64,000 nucleotides of DNA from Bacillus australimaris (lineage in GTDB: Bacteria; Bacillota; Bacilli; Bacillales; Bacillaceae). The first letter of the stretch is position 1, and every line of letters begins with the position of its first letter. Position numbers and translations under genes: made by a program. The stretch lies in assembly GCF_001307105.1 (NCBI RefSeq), contig NZ_LGYN01000023.1:186001-250000 (forward strand), written 5' to 3'. The notes beneath the pieces are model-generated. The model was not told where the DNA came from and made no database searches. It saw only the letters and a program-made list of their open reading frames with translations. Positions 1-9,183 of this stretch are shown piece by piece.

Positions 1-38
1 CCAATGTACCCTGCTCCTCCACACACTAAAATGGTCAT
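1..38 (-). CDS. galE: UDP-glucose 4-epimerase, N-terminal fragment (cut by window edge)
   Basis: Only the first dozen codons lie in the window. They read MTILVCGGAGYIG, the N-terminal NAD-binding GxxGxxG loop of GalE-type short-chain dehydrogenases, which interconvert UDP-galactose and UDP-glucose in the Leloir pathway. Two ATGs stand in tandem; the second has the better distance from GGAGG, and the first overlaps the galK stop. The gene follows galK directly, which suggests one gal operon. The rest of the protein cannot be judged here. Confidence 0.85.
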   Translation of the reverse strand, partial: MTILVCGGAGYI

Positions 39-1216
39 CATACTTCCTCCTTCGTGAGTTCTCTTGCGCCGCCTCCAATTCCAGCTGTATAAAAGGAGGC
101 TTGAATGCCCGTCTTCTCTTGATAAATCGCACCCGTTTCTTCTATAAATGAAGCCAGCTGGTTTTCTCTCACAATGCTGATTGTACAGCCGCCAAAACCA
201 GCACCAGTCATACGGGAACCAATTGTCCCAGGATGGAGCCAAGCGGCTTCTGCCAATGTATCTAGTTCAAATCCAGTCACTTCATAATCATTCTTTAAAG
301 AAAGGTGAGAAGCCTTCATAAGCGCACCTATTTCTTCCATTCTATCATCTTTCAGATAATTGACTGCTTTCATCGTCCGTTCATTTTCTGTCACCACGTG
401 TCTTGCACGTCTGCGGCATGTTTCATCCTCAATCAAGTGGGCATGCTCGGCAAATTCATCCGCAGTGAGCTCACATAAATGGGCAATGTCAATTTCTTTT
501 CGTAAATCGTTTAATGCTGATTGACACTCGGACCGGCGTTCATTGTATTTGGAATCTGCCAGTGTCCGCTTTTTGTTTGTATTGGCAATAACAAGCGCCA
601 GCCCCTCTTGCCGAAATGGGCTGTATTCAAAATCAAGGGTGTCGCAGTTGAGCAAAATGGCATGATCTTCTTTTCCAAGAGCAATCGAAAACTGATCCAT
701 GATGCCGCAATTGACGCCAATAAACTCATTTTCTGCACGCTGTGAAAGGAGGGCAAGATCGACATTTGATACGCCAAATGAAAGCCATTCATTGATGAAG
801 ACGGCAGTGACAAGCTCGATCGAAGCTGAAGAAGACAGACCGGCACCATTGGGAATATTGCCGCCATATACAATGTCAAAGCCTTCTTCTATCTTCATTC
901 CTGCTTCTATAAACTGATGGAACACACCCTTCGGATAATTCGACCAGCCGTCTGATTCTACGTAAGCGATTTCAAAAAGGTCAAATTCTTTCACACCATC
1001 GTCAGCAAAATTTAAGGAATACATTCTCACGCGGCCATCTGACCGCTTTGCACATACAGCATATGTACCGAGCGTGAGCGCACAAGGGAAAACATGACCT
1101 CCATTGTAATCTGTATGTTCACCAATCAAGTTCACTCTTCCTGGTGCAAAAAAATAACGAAGTTCTTCTTTAACTCCAAACTGCTGGTGAAATGCCGCGC
1201 GTAACGTATCGATCAT
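38..1216 (-). CDS. galK: Galactokinase
   Basis: Phosphorylates galactose at C1 with ATP, the first committed step of the Leloir pathway, in the cytoplasm. The protein is about 392 aa, normal for the family. The galactokinase signature GRVNLIGEHTDYNGG sits near residues 26-40, the GHMP ATP-binding motif GAGLSSSASIE near 120-135, and NCGIMDQF carries the expected catalytic Asp. A second glycine-rich GHMP motif (GAGFGGC) is near the C-terminus. I prefer the second ATG of the MDM start because it is 7 nt from GGAG, while the first nearly touches it. The stop overlaps the galE start, so the two are probably translationally coupled. An AraC-type regulator is divergent and may control the operon. 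Confidence 0.95.
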   Translation of the reverse strand: MIDTLRAAFHQQFGVKEELRYFFAPGRVNLIGEHTDYNGGHVFPCALTLGTYAVCAKRSDGRVRMYSLNFADDGVKEFDLFEIAYVESDGWSNYPKGVFHQFIEAGMKIEEGFDIVYGGNIPNGAGLSSSASIELVTAVFINEWLSFGVSNVDLALLSQRAENEFIGVNCGIMDQFSIALGKEDHAILLNCDTLDFEYSPFRQEGLALVIANTNKKRTLADSKYNERRSECQSALNDLRKEIDIAHLCELTADEFAEHAHLIEDETCRRRARHVVTENERTMKAVNYLKDDRMEEIGALMKASHLSLKNDYEVTGFELDTLAEAAWLHPGTIGSRMTGAGFGGCTISIVRENQLASFIEETGAIYQEKTGIQASFYTAGIGGGARELTKEEV

Positions 1217-1304
1217 ATCCATTCTCCTTTTCTCTTCTGATACTCTTATTTTAGTTGCCGAAATAACGGAAGTTCAATGGTAAAAAAATCGTTAAAAAAT
1301 ACCC

Positions 1305-1383
1305 TTTTTTTGCTGTGAATGGTACGATGTGATATGAGGTTTACCATGATTCAAAATAGAAAAAGGTTGTTTTTTGCTGTGAA
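1305..1383. repeat. 14-bp direct repeat in galK/araC intergenic region
   Basis: TTTTTTGCTGTGAA occurs at 1306-1319 and again at 1370-1383, in the same orientation, between the divergent galK and AraC-family genes. Paired direct half-sites are typical of AraC-family operators. The second copy sits immediately before the regulator's ribosome-binding site, so autoregulation is possible. This is inferred from position only. Confidence 0.4.
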
Positions 1384-1397
1384 GGAGGATGTCCAAT

Positions 1398-2243
1398 TTG
1401 AAGAAGGAAGCATTTGCATTTCGTTTTCACCATTCTGATGTTACATTGCCGGCACAAATATGGTCTGTTGGCTGGGAAGTTCAATCATCTTCGTTATACA
1501 GCTGGAATGGTGTGGAGCGGAAGGATCAGGGCAAGTGCATCTTTCAGCTCACACTGTCTGGGCATGGCATGATTGAAATCGGACAGAAGAGGTTCAAAGT
1601 ATTGCCGGGGCAAGCCTTTCTTGTGAAAAGTCCAAGTGCCTATCAATACTATTTTCCAGAGGACAGTGAGCATTGGGAATTTCTCTATTTGACGCTTTAT
1701 GGGGAAGCCTGTGATCTTTGCTTTGACCAATTTATAGATCAAGGCAAGCAGGTCATGCGTTTTCATCCAAATTCCAAACCGATCCGCCTGCTGAAGAAAA
1801 TTTATGATGAAGCCAGTGAAAGACGGATTACCAATCCATTTGAGGGGTCTAGCCTTGCTTATCAATTTGTCATGGAACTGTATTCATATTTGCCAAAGCT
1901 TGAGGGACAAATGGAGAAATGGCCTGAGCCTATCGTCCAAGCGGCCTTGTTTGCCAGCCATCATTTTCACGAGGAAATCGGCCCAGACGATATGGCAGCT
2001 GCGGCACGTTTATCCAAAAGTCATTTTACGAGGGAATTCAAAAAGGCCACTGGCTTCACACCGATTCACTATTTAACCAATATTCGGTTAGAAAAGGCGG
2101 AAACGTTACTGAAAACAACGAAATATTCGATTGAAGAAATCGCCATACAGTGCGGCTACCGAAATGCGAATTACTTGAATAAAGTCTTTCGAAAAAAAAT
2201 CGGCATGTCTCCAAAGCAACTGCGGGAAACAAGCGATGCATAA
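1398..2243 (+). CDS. AraC family transcriptional regulator
   Basis: A DNA-binding regulator of about 281 aa with a cupin-like sugar-sensing N-terminal half (roughly residues 15-160) and a double helix-turn-helix C-terminal domain (roughly 185-280). The C-terminal AraC signature is visible: IEEIAIQCGYRNANYLNKVF followed by a SPKQLRE tail. An in-frame ATG lies 9 nt upstream but directly abuts AGGAGG; the TTG used here is 9 nt from GGAGG and is the better start. It is divergent from galK, so control of galactose or galactoside use is the obvious guess, but the ligand is not shown by the sequence. Confidence 0.85.
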   Translation: MKKEAFAFRFHHSDVTLPAQIWSVGWEVQSSSLYSWNGVERKDQGKCIFQLTLSGHGMIEIGQKRFKVLPGQAFLVKSPSAYQYYFPEDSEHWEFLYLTLYGEACDLCFDQFIDQGKQVMRFHPNSKPIRLLKKIYDEASERRITNPFEGSSLAYQFVMELYSYLPKLEGQMEKWPEPIVQAALFASHHFHEEIGPDDMAAAARLSKSHFTREFKKATGFTPIHYLTNIRLEKAETLLKTTKYSIEEIAIQCGYRNANYLNKVFRKKIGMSPKQLRETSDA

Positions 2244-2247
2244 TAAA

Positions 2248-2279
2248 AAGCAGCCGCTTCATCATCGGCTGCTTCTTTT
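2248..2279. terminator. Bidirectional terminator between araC-family gene and 85-aa gene
   Basis: Stem AAGCAGCCG/CGGCTGCTT with A-rich and T-rich flanks, lying between two convergent genes. It can serve both strands. Confidence 0.8.
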
Positions 2280-2535
2280 ACGCTTTCGTCAGGTCAACAT
2301 GAATTCTCCCTTGTCTTAAAACAATGGTCATTTGCGTGTCAGGGGTCATTAAGTTTTCTAAAATGTCCGTTGCTGTTTGAAGTGCAATGTCCATTCTGTT
2401 GACCTTTTCCTTTTCTTGTTCTGAAAACGCTTCTGGATGTGCGGTCATTTCTTTGACTAGCCTCAGCACTTGTTCATGCTGCTTTTCTGTTTGTTGATAT
2501 ATGGCATCATATAAGTCGTCTGGCCTGCTGCTCAT
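2278..2535 (-). CDS. Small hypothetical protein, 85 aa
   Basis: I do not recognise this protein. It is 85 aa, charged, without a signal peptide or membrane segment, and is predicted mostly helical by eye (many Glu, Gln, Lys and Leu in the first 60 residues), with a short beta-like C-terminal tail (TQMTIVLRQGRIHVDL). A weak ribosome-binding site (AGGTGAT) precedes the ATG. It is probably cytoplasmic and may be a dimeric helical protein. It lies just downstream of the GtrA gene on the same strand, with a 26-nt gap, so the two may be co-transcribed. Confidence 0.6.
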   Translation of the reverse strand: MSSRPDDLYDAIYQQTEKQHEQVLRLVKEMTAHPEAFSEQEKEKVNRMDIALQTATDILENLMTPDTQMTIVLRQGRIHVDLTKA

Positions 2536-2561
2536 TTCACATCACCTATCTTTTTAATGTG

Positions 2562-2993
2562 TTAAATCGCATCTTCTTTTGTTTTCTTGAAGACGAACCA
2601 CTTACTGGCGACATAATTGACCACTACTATCACAAAGTTGACGAGAATTTTTGCGACAGTTTCATCGAGCGCCATTTGGCTCACAAATAAAATCATCAGC
2701 CCCAGATCTACACCTAGAGACATGAGACGGACACTAAAAAATGAAGAAAGCTCACGCATGAGGCTTTTTGTATCACGAGCCTTTTGCTTGAAGACATACT
2801 TCTTATTGGTGATATAAGCAAAGAGAACAGCAAATACCCATGAAACAACCGTAGCTATTTTGTAATCCATGGAAAATATCTCAACGAATATATAGAAGCT
2901 GACGATGTTGACAATGGTTGTACACACACCCATCACAAGATACATGACAACTTCTCGGTACTTTTGAAAAAGGCTATACATGTCTTTCTTCAT
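2562..2993 (-). CDS. GtrA family membrane protein
   Basis: A 143-aa protein with four hydrophobic segments (about residues 14-36, 42-62, 83-105 and 112-132), the standard layout of GtrA/DPMS_TMD proteins, which are linked to transfer of lipid-linked sugars across the membrane in cell-surface polysaccharide pathways. The family motif NKKYVFK follows TM2, and a similar ASKWFVFKK ends the protein. The ATG used touches AGAAGGA; a second ATG four codons on is also possible. A methyltransferase and a glycosyltransferase-like gene lie 0.9-1.5 kb away on the other strand, so a link to surface glycans is plausible but unproven. Confidence 0.85.
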   Translation of the reverse strand: MKKDMYSLFQKYREVVMYLVMGVCTTIVNIVSFYIFVEIFSMDYKIATVVSWVFAVLFAYITNKKYVFKQKARDTKSLMRELSSFFSVRLMSLGVDLGLMILFVSQMALDETVAKILVNFVIVVVNYVASKWFVFKKTKEDAI

Positions 2994-3401
2994 TCCTTCT
3001 TGTTGATTTCTATTTCTTTTAGAATACCATCTTGAGAAGAACTTCCCAAACGAACAATATGTATGTCCTGCAAAGATGAAATTTGTTCTACTCGATGGCA
3101 GATGTCAACCTAATTGGTTTATATAAGTCAAAAGATTTAGGTCTTTATCATTATTTTAATTTATAATCTTTCAACTGACTTTACAATTGTTTATTATTAG
3201 AAGGACGAAATCAATATTTTTGGGTTTTTTAGTCATTTTTTTAGGGACGTGGTAGGTAATAGATTTTACAAAATAGGTTAAATGTCATCATTTTTCGACA
3301 AAAATCTATTTTGCGCTGTTTTCAACCACACGTACAGTTACTAGACGGTTTGTTCAAGTCATTGGTTGCAGTGAATATGTCTTATTGAACTGGAGGATAT
3401 T
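2994..3401. other. Intergenic region upstream of slrA-like gene
   Basis: About 400 AT-rich bases between the divergent GtrA and SlrA-like genes. I see no RNA gene or strong terminator. An imperfect palindrome (ACTAGA...TCAAGT, near 3340-3360) lies 40-60 nt before the slrA-like start. It could be an operator, since B. subtilis slrA is repressed by the TetR-type YwcC, but no ywcC-like gene is visible in this window. Confidence 0.35.
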
Positions 3402-3542
3402 ATGGATACGCAAGTGAAAAGAAGAGTTGACGAAGAGTGGGTTTATTTGATTCAGGAAGCGAAAAAAATTGGACTAGGCATCGAAGAAATACAAGCTTTT
3501 TTAACATCCAACGGTGATCAGAAGATGATAAACAAACCGTAA
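3402..3542 (+). CDS. slrA: SlrA/SinI-like anti-repressor, 46 aa
   Basis: A short gene that an ordinary length cut-off would miss. It has a clear TGGAGGA ribosome-binding site 6 nt before ATG. The product contains DEEWVYLIQEAKKIGLGIEE followed by IQAFL, which matches the SinI/SlrA dimerisation helix pair (B. subtilis SlrA has LIQEARSIGLG in the same place, from memory). Such peptides bind SinR or SlrR and shift cells from motility towards biofilm chains. The location just upstream of ywcB-ywcA agrees with slrA in B. subtilis. Unlike B. subtilis, no TetR repressor gene adjoins it. The identification as slrA rather than another SinI paralogue rests on both motif and synteny. Confidence 0.8.
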   Translation: MDTQVKRRVDEEWVYLIQEAKKIGLGIEEIQAFLTSNGDQKMINKP

Positions 3543-3842
3543 ATCAACGCCGTTATCCTTTGTCTTTCAGACTGCTTTGGCTAAAAGTTCTAACCTGTCA
3601 ATTGACCTTTTGAAAATCCTTTCATGACGATACGCTACAATAAATGCACACCTCTCCATACCAATCCCTTCCACCAATGGGGTTCTGTCTTTCTATATTA
3701 GGAGGACAGTCCGTTTCCCGTTCTTTATACGATTCCTTTTTAGCTGCCATTCATGAAAATTGTCCTTCTCTCGTTATAAAACCAAGCTGCCACCCCATAT
3801 ATTAAGCATGAGACAACGAGAAAACAGAAAGGTGGGTAGAGC
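3543..3842. other. Intergenic region between slrA and methyltransferase
   Basis: About 300 bases with no coding potential that I can support. No convincing terminator or riboswitch is seen. A TTATAA-like -10 element near 3774 may belong to the promoter of the downstream methyltransferase gene, but its -35 is poor. Confidence 0.3.
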
Positions 3843-4532
3843 GTGAGTTCAGATTCCCTTTCATATTATCACCAAAAAAAGGATCAGTATTATCATGGGG
3901 TAAACCCGGTCATCGTCAGCCTTATTCGTGAGGAATGGACGTCTTTATTGGATATCGGATGCGGCACAGGCAAGCTTGGCAAAGTCCTGAAACAAAATGG
4001 CCGGACCATCTGTGGCATTGAATCATTTGAGGATGCAGCAAAAGAGGCGGAGCAAGAACTAGATCATGTTCTCTTCGGAAATATTGAACAGATGGCTCTT
4101 CCTTATGAACATGAACAATTTGACTGTATCATTTTCGGGGATGTCCTCGAACATTTATTAGACCCGTGGGCCGTTTTAAAAAAGGTGAAACCCTTCCTCA
4201 AAAAAGAGGGTGCTATTCTGTCATCTATTCCAAATATCGGCCATATTTCAACGGTTTTAGAATTACTGGCCGGCAGATTTACTTATACGGATGCAGGGTT
4301 AATGGATCAAACTCATTTACGTTTCTTTACCCTTCATGAAATACATGCACTCTTTCATTCAGCAGGTTTTCGTATTCGCAGCCTCGAGGCCATTCGCGTC
4401 CAGCACCCATCCTACACAAACGTATTGAATGACCTACATGCATTACTGATGAAACACGGCATTCGTTCTGATTTTCACGAGGCCGCTACAGCTTATCAAT
4501 ATGTGGTTGAGGCGGTTCCATTCAATGAGTAA
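3843..4532 (+). CDS. Class I SAM-dependent methyltransferase
   Basis: A 229-aa cytoplasmic methyltransferase. Motif I, LLDIGCGTGKLG, is at about residues 36-47, the acidic end of beta-2 (CGIESFEDAA) follows, and the post-I segment FDCIIFGDVLEHLLDPWAVL is typical of UbiE/COQ5-like small-molecule or glycan methyltransferases. It starts with GTG behind AAAGGTGGG. Its stop overlaps the next gene by 8 nt, so the two are translationally coupled. This partner, a glycosyltransferase-like protein, suggests that the substrate is a sugar or a surface glycan, but that is inference. Confidence 0.85.
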   Translation: MSSDSLSYYHQKKDQYYHGVNPVIVSLIREEWTSLLDIGCGTGKLGKVLKQNGRTICGIESFEDAAKEAEQELDHVLFGNIEQMALPYEHEQFDCIIFGDVLEHLLDPWAVLKKVKPFLKKEGAILSSIPNIGHISTVLELLAGRFTYTDAGLMDQTHLRFFTLHEIHALFHSAGFRIRSLEAIRVQHPSYTNVLNDLHALLMKHGIRSDFHEAATAYQYVVEAVPFNE

Positions 4533-5193
4533 CCCTGCCATCCTATTTGTTTTATGCGTGAATGATGAGTCCATGTTTCAGGCATGCTTCCGGCAGCTCG
4601 CTTCACTTCCGGCTCCTCATGGATATCACGTGGATGTCTTACCGATTAGACATGCATCAAGCATGACCTCCGCATACAATGAAGCCCTCACTCATCCAGC
4701 TCAGTTTAAAATTTACCTTCATCAGGATACCTTGATTGTCAAACAGCATATGCTGCTTGAGCTCATCCCGCTTTTTTTACAAAATCCATCACTTGGCATG
4801 GTTGGCGTGATAGGAGCAGAAAGCGTACCTGACAATGGGATTTGGTGGGAGAGTACTGATTGCAGAGGGAAAGTGATTGAATATCGCCACGACACCTATC
4901 AGCTACTTTCGTTTGAAAAAGACCGTCCACAATCTGAAGCGAAAGATTATATCAAGGCTTCGGCCATTGATGGTCTTTTCATGGCGACTCAGTATGATGT
5001 GAGGTGGCGTGAGGATCTCTTTGATGGCTTTCATTTTTATGATGTCTCGCAGTCCTTTGAATTTGTGCAAAAGGGCTATGAGGTCGGAATTGCAAGACAA
5101 GAAGAGCCTTGGTGTCTTCATAAATGCGGTGATCATTTCGACGCAGAAGCATATGAAACAGCGAGAGAAACATTTCTTGAAAATTATCGATAA
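4525..5193 (+). CDS. Glycosyltransferase-like protein (StrF / Glyco_tranf_2_5 type)
   Basis: About 222 aa. The start chosen is the ATG that overlaps the methyltransferase stop (ATGAGTAA). The fold resembles the GT-A domain of the StrF-like family: an N-terminal beta strand (ILFVLCVND), a segment YNEALTHPAQFKIYLHQDT that carries the HQD metal-binding motif, and later WWESTDCRG and a DGLFMATQYDVRW region. No membrane segment is seen. It probably modifies a carbohydrate together with the coupled methyltransferase; the acceptor is unknown. A strong terminator follows directly, so these two genes end the unit. Confidence 0.75.
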   Translation: MSNPAILFVLCVNDESMFQACFRQLASLPAPHGYHVDVLPIRHASSMTSAYNEALTHPAQFKIYLHQDTLIVKQHMLLELIPLFLQNPSLGMVGVIGAESVPDNGIWWESTDCRGKVIEYRHDTYQLLSFEKDRPQSEAKDYIKASAIDGLFMATQYDVRWREDLFDGFHFYDVSQSFEFVQKGYEVGIARQEEPWCLHKCGDHFDAEAYETARETFLENYR

Positions 5194-5196
5194 AAA

Positions 5197-5220
5197 GCAC
5201 CCTTTTCGGGTGCCTTTTTT
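5197..5220 (+). terminator. Rho-independent terminator after glycosyltransferase gene
   Basis: Stem GCACCC/GGGTGC with a TTTTC loop, followed by a run of T. It begins a few bases after the stop codon. Confidence 0.9.
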
Positions 5221-5300
5221 ATGATATACTGTCATAAACAACCAGATCGTCTCATATGCATTGGAGTACCTTGTCCCTATTTCGTACAAAGGAGGAAACA

Positions 5301-5615
5301 ATGGCAGACAAAAAAGTTCATTATAAGAAGGTTGCCGCTTCAGAGGATTTTCGAAAACTTCTTGAGGAAAAACGCAGATTTATCGTACCGATGACGATTT
5401 TCTTTTTTCTCTTTTACTTTTCACTTCCGGTTGCTACATCCTACTTCACCTTTTTGAACACGCCAGCAATTGGCTCGGTTTCATGGGCTTGGTTATTCGC
5501 CCTCACACAATTTGTCATGACATGGGTGTTATGTGGACTTTATGCGAAAAAAGCAGCTAAGTTCGACAATTATGTAAGCGCTTTAAAAACTGAATCAAGA
5601 GGTGATGACGAATGA
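5301..5615 (+). CDS. ywcB: DUF485 family inner membrane protein YwcB
   Basis: A 104-aa membrane protein with two hydrophobic helices (about residues 33-55 and 68-90). DUF485 proteins are partners of SSS-type acetate/solute symporters, as YjcH is for ActP. The start is the ATG with AAAGGAGGAAACA in front; a longer in-frame reading 15 codons upstream has no ribosome-binding site. Its stop overlaps the start of the symporter gene (ATGA), so the two are made together. The pair has the same order as ywcB-ywcA of B. subtilis. Confidence 0.9.
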   Translation: MADKKVHYKKVAASEDFRKLLEEKRRFIVPMTIFFFLFYFSLPVATSYFTFLNTPAIGSVSWAWLFALTQFVMTWVLCGLYAKKAAKFDNYVSALKTESRGDDE

Positions 5616-7150
5616 GCATGACCGCTTTTATTTTGTTCGTAGCGATCGTAGGTCTCACATTGGTCATCACATATTTTGCTGCGAAAAAAACAAGCAACGC
5701 GAGTGATTTTTACACAGCAGGCGGAGGTCTGACTGGGTTTCAAAACGGTCTTGCCATTGCTGGGGACTATATGTCTGCTGCGTCATTTTTAGGGATCGCT
5801 GGAATGATCGCATTAAATGGATTTGACGGCTTTTTCTATAGCATTGGCTTTCTAGTCGCGTATCTTGTCGTTCTTTACGTTGTAGCTGAACCGCTTCGAA
5901 ATCTTGGAAAATATACAATGGCCGATATGATTGCTGCGCGATTTAAGCGCCCTGCCATTCGAGGGGTTGCTGCCTTTAACACAATCACAGTCTCCACCTT
6001 TTATATGATCGCACAGCTCGTCGGAGCAGGTGCATTAATTAAGCTGCTTCTTGGCATTGATTACTGGATCGCGGTGCTGCTCGTAGGTGTCTTGATGACC
6101 ATTTATGTAGTATTTGGCGGTATGATTGCGACCAGCTGGGTACAGATTACAAAGGCTGTGCTTTTGATGCTTGGAACGTTAATTATTTCACTGCTTGTGT
6201 TTGCAAAGTTTGATTTTAGTCTGTTGAATATGTTTGAACAGATGAAAACAGCGACGCCGCTCGGTGAATCATTCCTTCAGCCAGGAAATAAATATGATGT
6301 ACCTTTAGAAACCCTGTCTCTCAATCTCGCCTTAGTGCTTGGAACAGCAGGTTTGCCACATATTTTAATCCGGTTTTATACAGTCAAGGATGCGATTTCT
6401 GCGCGGAAATCGGTTCTTTCCGCTACTTGGATCATCGGGATTTTTTATTTAATGACGGTTTTCCTTGGCTTCGGTGCTGCTGCCTTTGTAGGAACAGAAG
6501 CGATCACAGCGGCAGATGCAGCTGGAAATATGGCCGCACCACTTCTCGCACAAGCCCTTGGAGGAGATTTATTATTTGCCTTTGTTTCCGCTATCGCCTT
6601 TGCGACCATATTGGCAGTAGTGACCGGTCTTGTTTTATCCGCTGCATCTGCATTTGCCCATGACTTTTATAGTCAAATTATCCGAAAAGGGAAAGCGAGT
6701 GAACGGGAACAGGTGAAGGCAGCACGCTTTGCTTCAATCGGCGTGGCGATTCTCTCCATCGTTCTTGCATTATTTGCCCAGTCCTTAAACGTCGCTTTTC
6801 TTGTATCACTTGCCTTCGCAGTGGCAGCAAGTGCGAATTTACCTTTGATTATCTTCACTGTTTTTTGGAAACGATTTAACTCCACGGGTGCCATAGCAGG
6901 AAGCTTAACAGGCCTTCTGAGTGCATTAATCATTGTCTCGCTCAGCCCAAGCGTCTGGGACCCATCGGGAGCAGCCATCTTCACAGGGGAGCCGCTCATT
7001 CCACTGTCGAACCCTGGGATTATCTCGATTCCACTCGGATTCCTTGCCGCTTACTTAGGCACGATATTCTCGTCTGAAAAAGCAGATGAAGACACCTTTA
7101 CGGAAATTCAAGTAAAGGCACATACAGGCATGCATATGGATACTGATTGA
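5612..7150 (+). CDS. ywcA: Sodium:solute (acetate-type) symporter YwcA
   Basis: A 512-aa polytopic membrane protein with about 13 transmembrane helices, of the SSS family (ActP/MctP branch), which couples uptake of short monocarboxylates to Na+ or H+. Conserved family stretches include ASFLGIAGMIALNGFDG near residue 58, FGGMIATSWVQITKA near 170 and LPHILIRFYTVKDA near 249. It is translationally coupled to ywcB. Substrate choice (acetate, pyruvate or another) cannot be read from the sequence. A terminator follows within 10 nt. Confidence 0.9.
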   Translation: MSMTAFILFVAIVGLTLVITYFAAKKTSNASDFYTAGGGLTGFQNGLAIAGDYMSAASFLGIAGMIALNGFDGFFYSIGFLVAYLVVLYVVAEPLRNLGKYTMADMIAARFKRPAIRGVAAFNTITVSTFYMIAQLVGAGALIKLLLGIDYWIAVLLVGVLMTIYVVFGGMIATSWVQITKAVLLMLGTLIISLLVFAKFDFSLLNMFEQMKTATPLGESFLQPGNKYDVPLETLSLNLALVLGTAGLPHILIRFYTVKDAISARKSVLSATWIIGIFYLMTVFLGFGAAAFVGTEAITAADAAGNMAAPLLAQALGGDLLFAFVSAIAFATILAVVTGLVLSAASAFAHDFYSQIIRKGKASEREQVKAARFASIGVAILSIVLALFAQSLNVAFLVSLAFAVAASANLPLIIFTVFWKRFNSTGAIAGSLTGLLSALIIVSLSPSVWDPSGAAIFTGEPLIPLSNPGIISIPLGFLAAYLGTIFSSEKADEDTFTEIQVKAHTGMHMDTD

Positions 7151-7155
7151 TCAAG

Positions 7156-7183
7156 AAAAGCCGGCTTCTCAGCCGGCTTTTTA
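7156..7183. terminator. Terminator between ywcA and SnoaL-like gene
   Basis: Perfect stem AGCCGGCT/AGCCGGCT with a TCTC loop and A-/T-rich flanks between convergent genes. Confidence 0.9.
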
Positions 7184-7555
7184 ATAGCGCTGGAATAACT
7201 CTGGGTTTTTCGGAACGTTTTCTAAATAAACGATCTTCCCTTTGTCGTCCAGCTCTGCAATATCAATTCCTTCTGCTGTATAGACACGGCCATCCGATAG
7301 CTTTCCGCAAACGGCCCAGTTTGTTTCATACTTTCCGTCTTCTCTTTTGATCCATCCATCCCACATATGCTTAATGTCTTCATGTACGTGGAAAAATGTA
7401 TTCAAGAATTGTGTGAACGCTTGGATGCCAGGCTTTTGGTCGCCGTTTAAGACAATCATGACATCATCAGAAAACAATGCCAGTAATTCATCCATTTGCT
7501 CCTGTCCTTTTCCCGCTTCATCGTATCGGCGGAAATATGTATCGAGAACTTCCAT
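7181..7555 (-). CDS. SnoaL-like / NTF2-fold protein
   Basis: A 124-aa protein of the NTF2-like superfamily. It opens with a helix containing YFRRYDEAG, then the typical LLALFSDDVMIVLNG segment, and contains a beta-rich second half (KYETNWAVCGKLSDGRVYTA, then GIDIAELDDKGKIVYLENV). The fold is used by polyketide cyclases, isomerases and many stress-linked small proteins, so no reaction can be named. The second ATG is preferred because it is 7 nt from GGAG. It is monocistronic, between the ywcA terminator and a spacer. Confidence 0.75.
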   Translation of the reverse strand: MEVLDTYFRRYDEAGKGQEQMDELLALFSDDVMIVLNGDQKPGIQAFTQFLNTFFHVHEDIKHMWDGWIKREDGKYETNWAVCGKLSDGRVYTAEGIDIAELDDKGKIVYLENVPKNPELFQRY

Positions 7556-7650
7556 GTTCATTCTCCTTTATTTACCTGTCATTTCGAAAAAACTCGAACT
7601 ATTTGATTGTACACAATTGTTTCTCTCCTGTCTATTTTCTCCGACAACAG

Positions 7651-7681
7651 AAAAGACATGAATTGAGCCAATCCATGTCTT
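7651..7681 (-). terminator. Terminator of thiM-thiE unit
   Basis: Stem AAGACATG/CATGTCTT immediately downstream of the thiE stop, with a short T-rich tail on the minus strand. Confidence 0.65.
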
Positions 7682-7687
7682 CTTAAA

Positions 7688-9167
<1,480 letters not shown>

Positions 9168-9183
9168 CCGTATCGTCCTCCTT

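Noticed and set aside
4903..5301. Antisense open frame of 132 codons over the glycosyltransferase gene
   Set aside because: It lies opposite a clearly conserved gene, crosses the terminator and lacks a ribosome-binding site.
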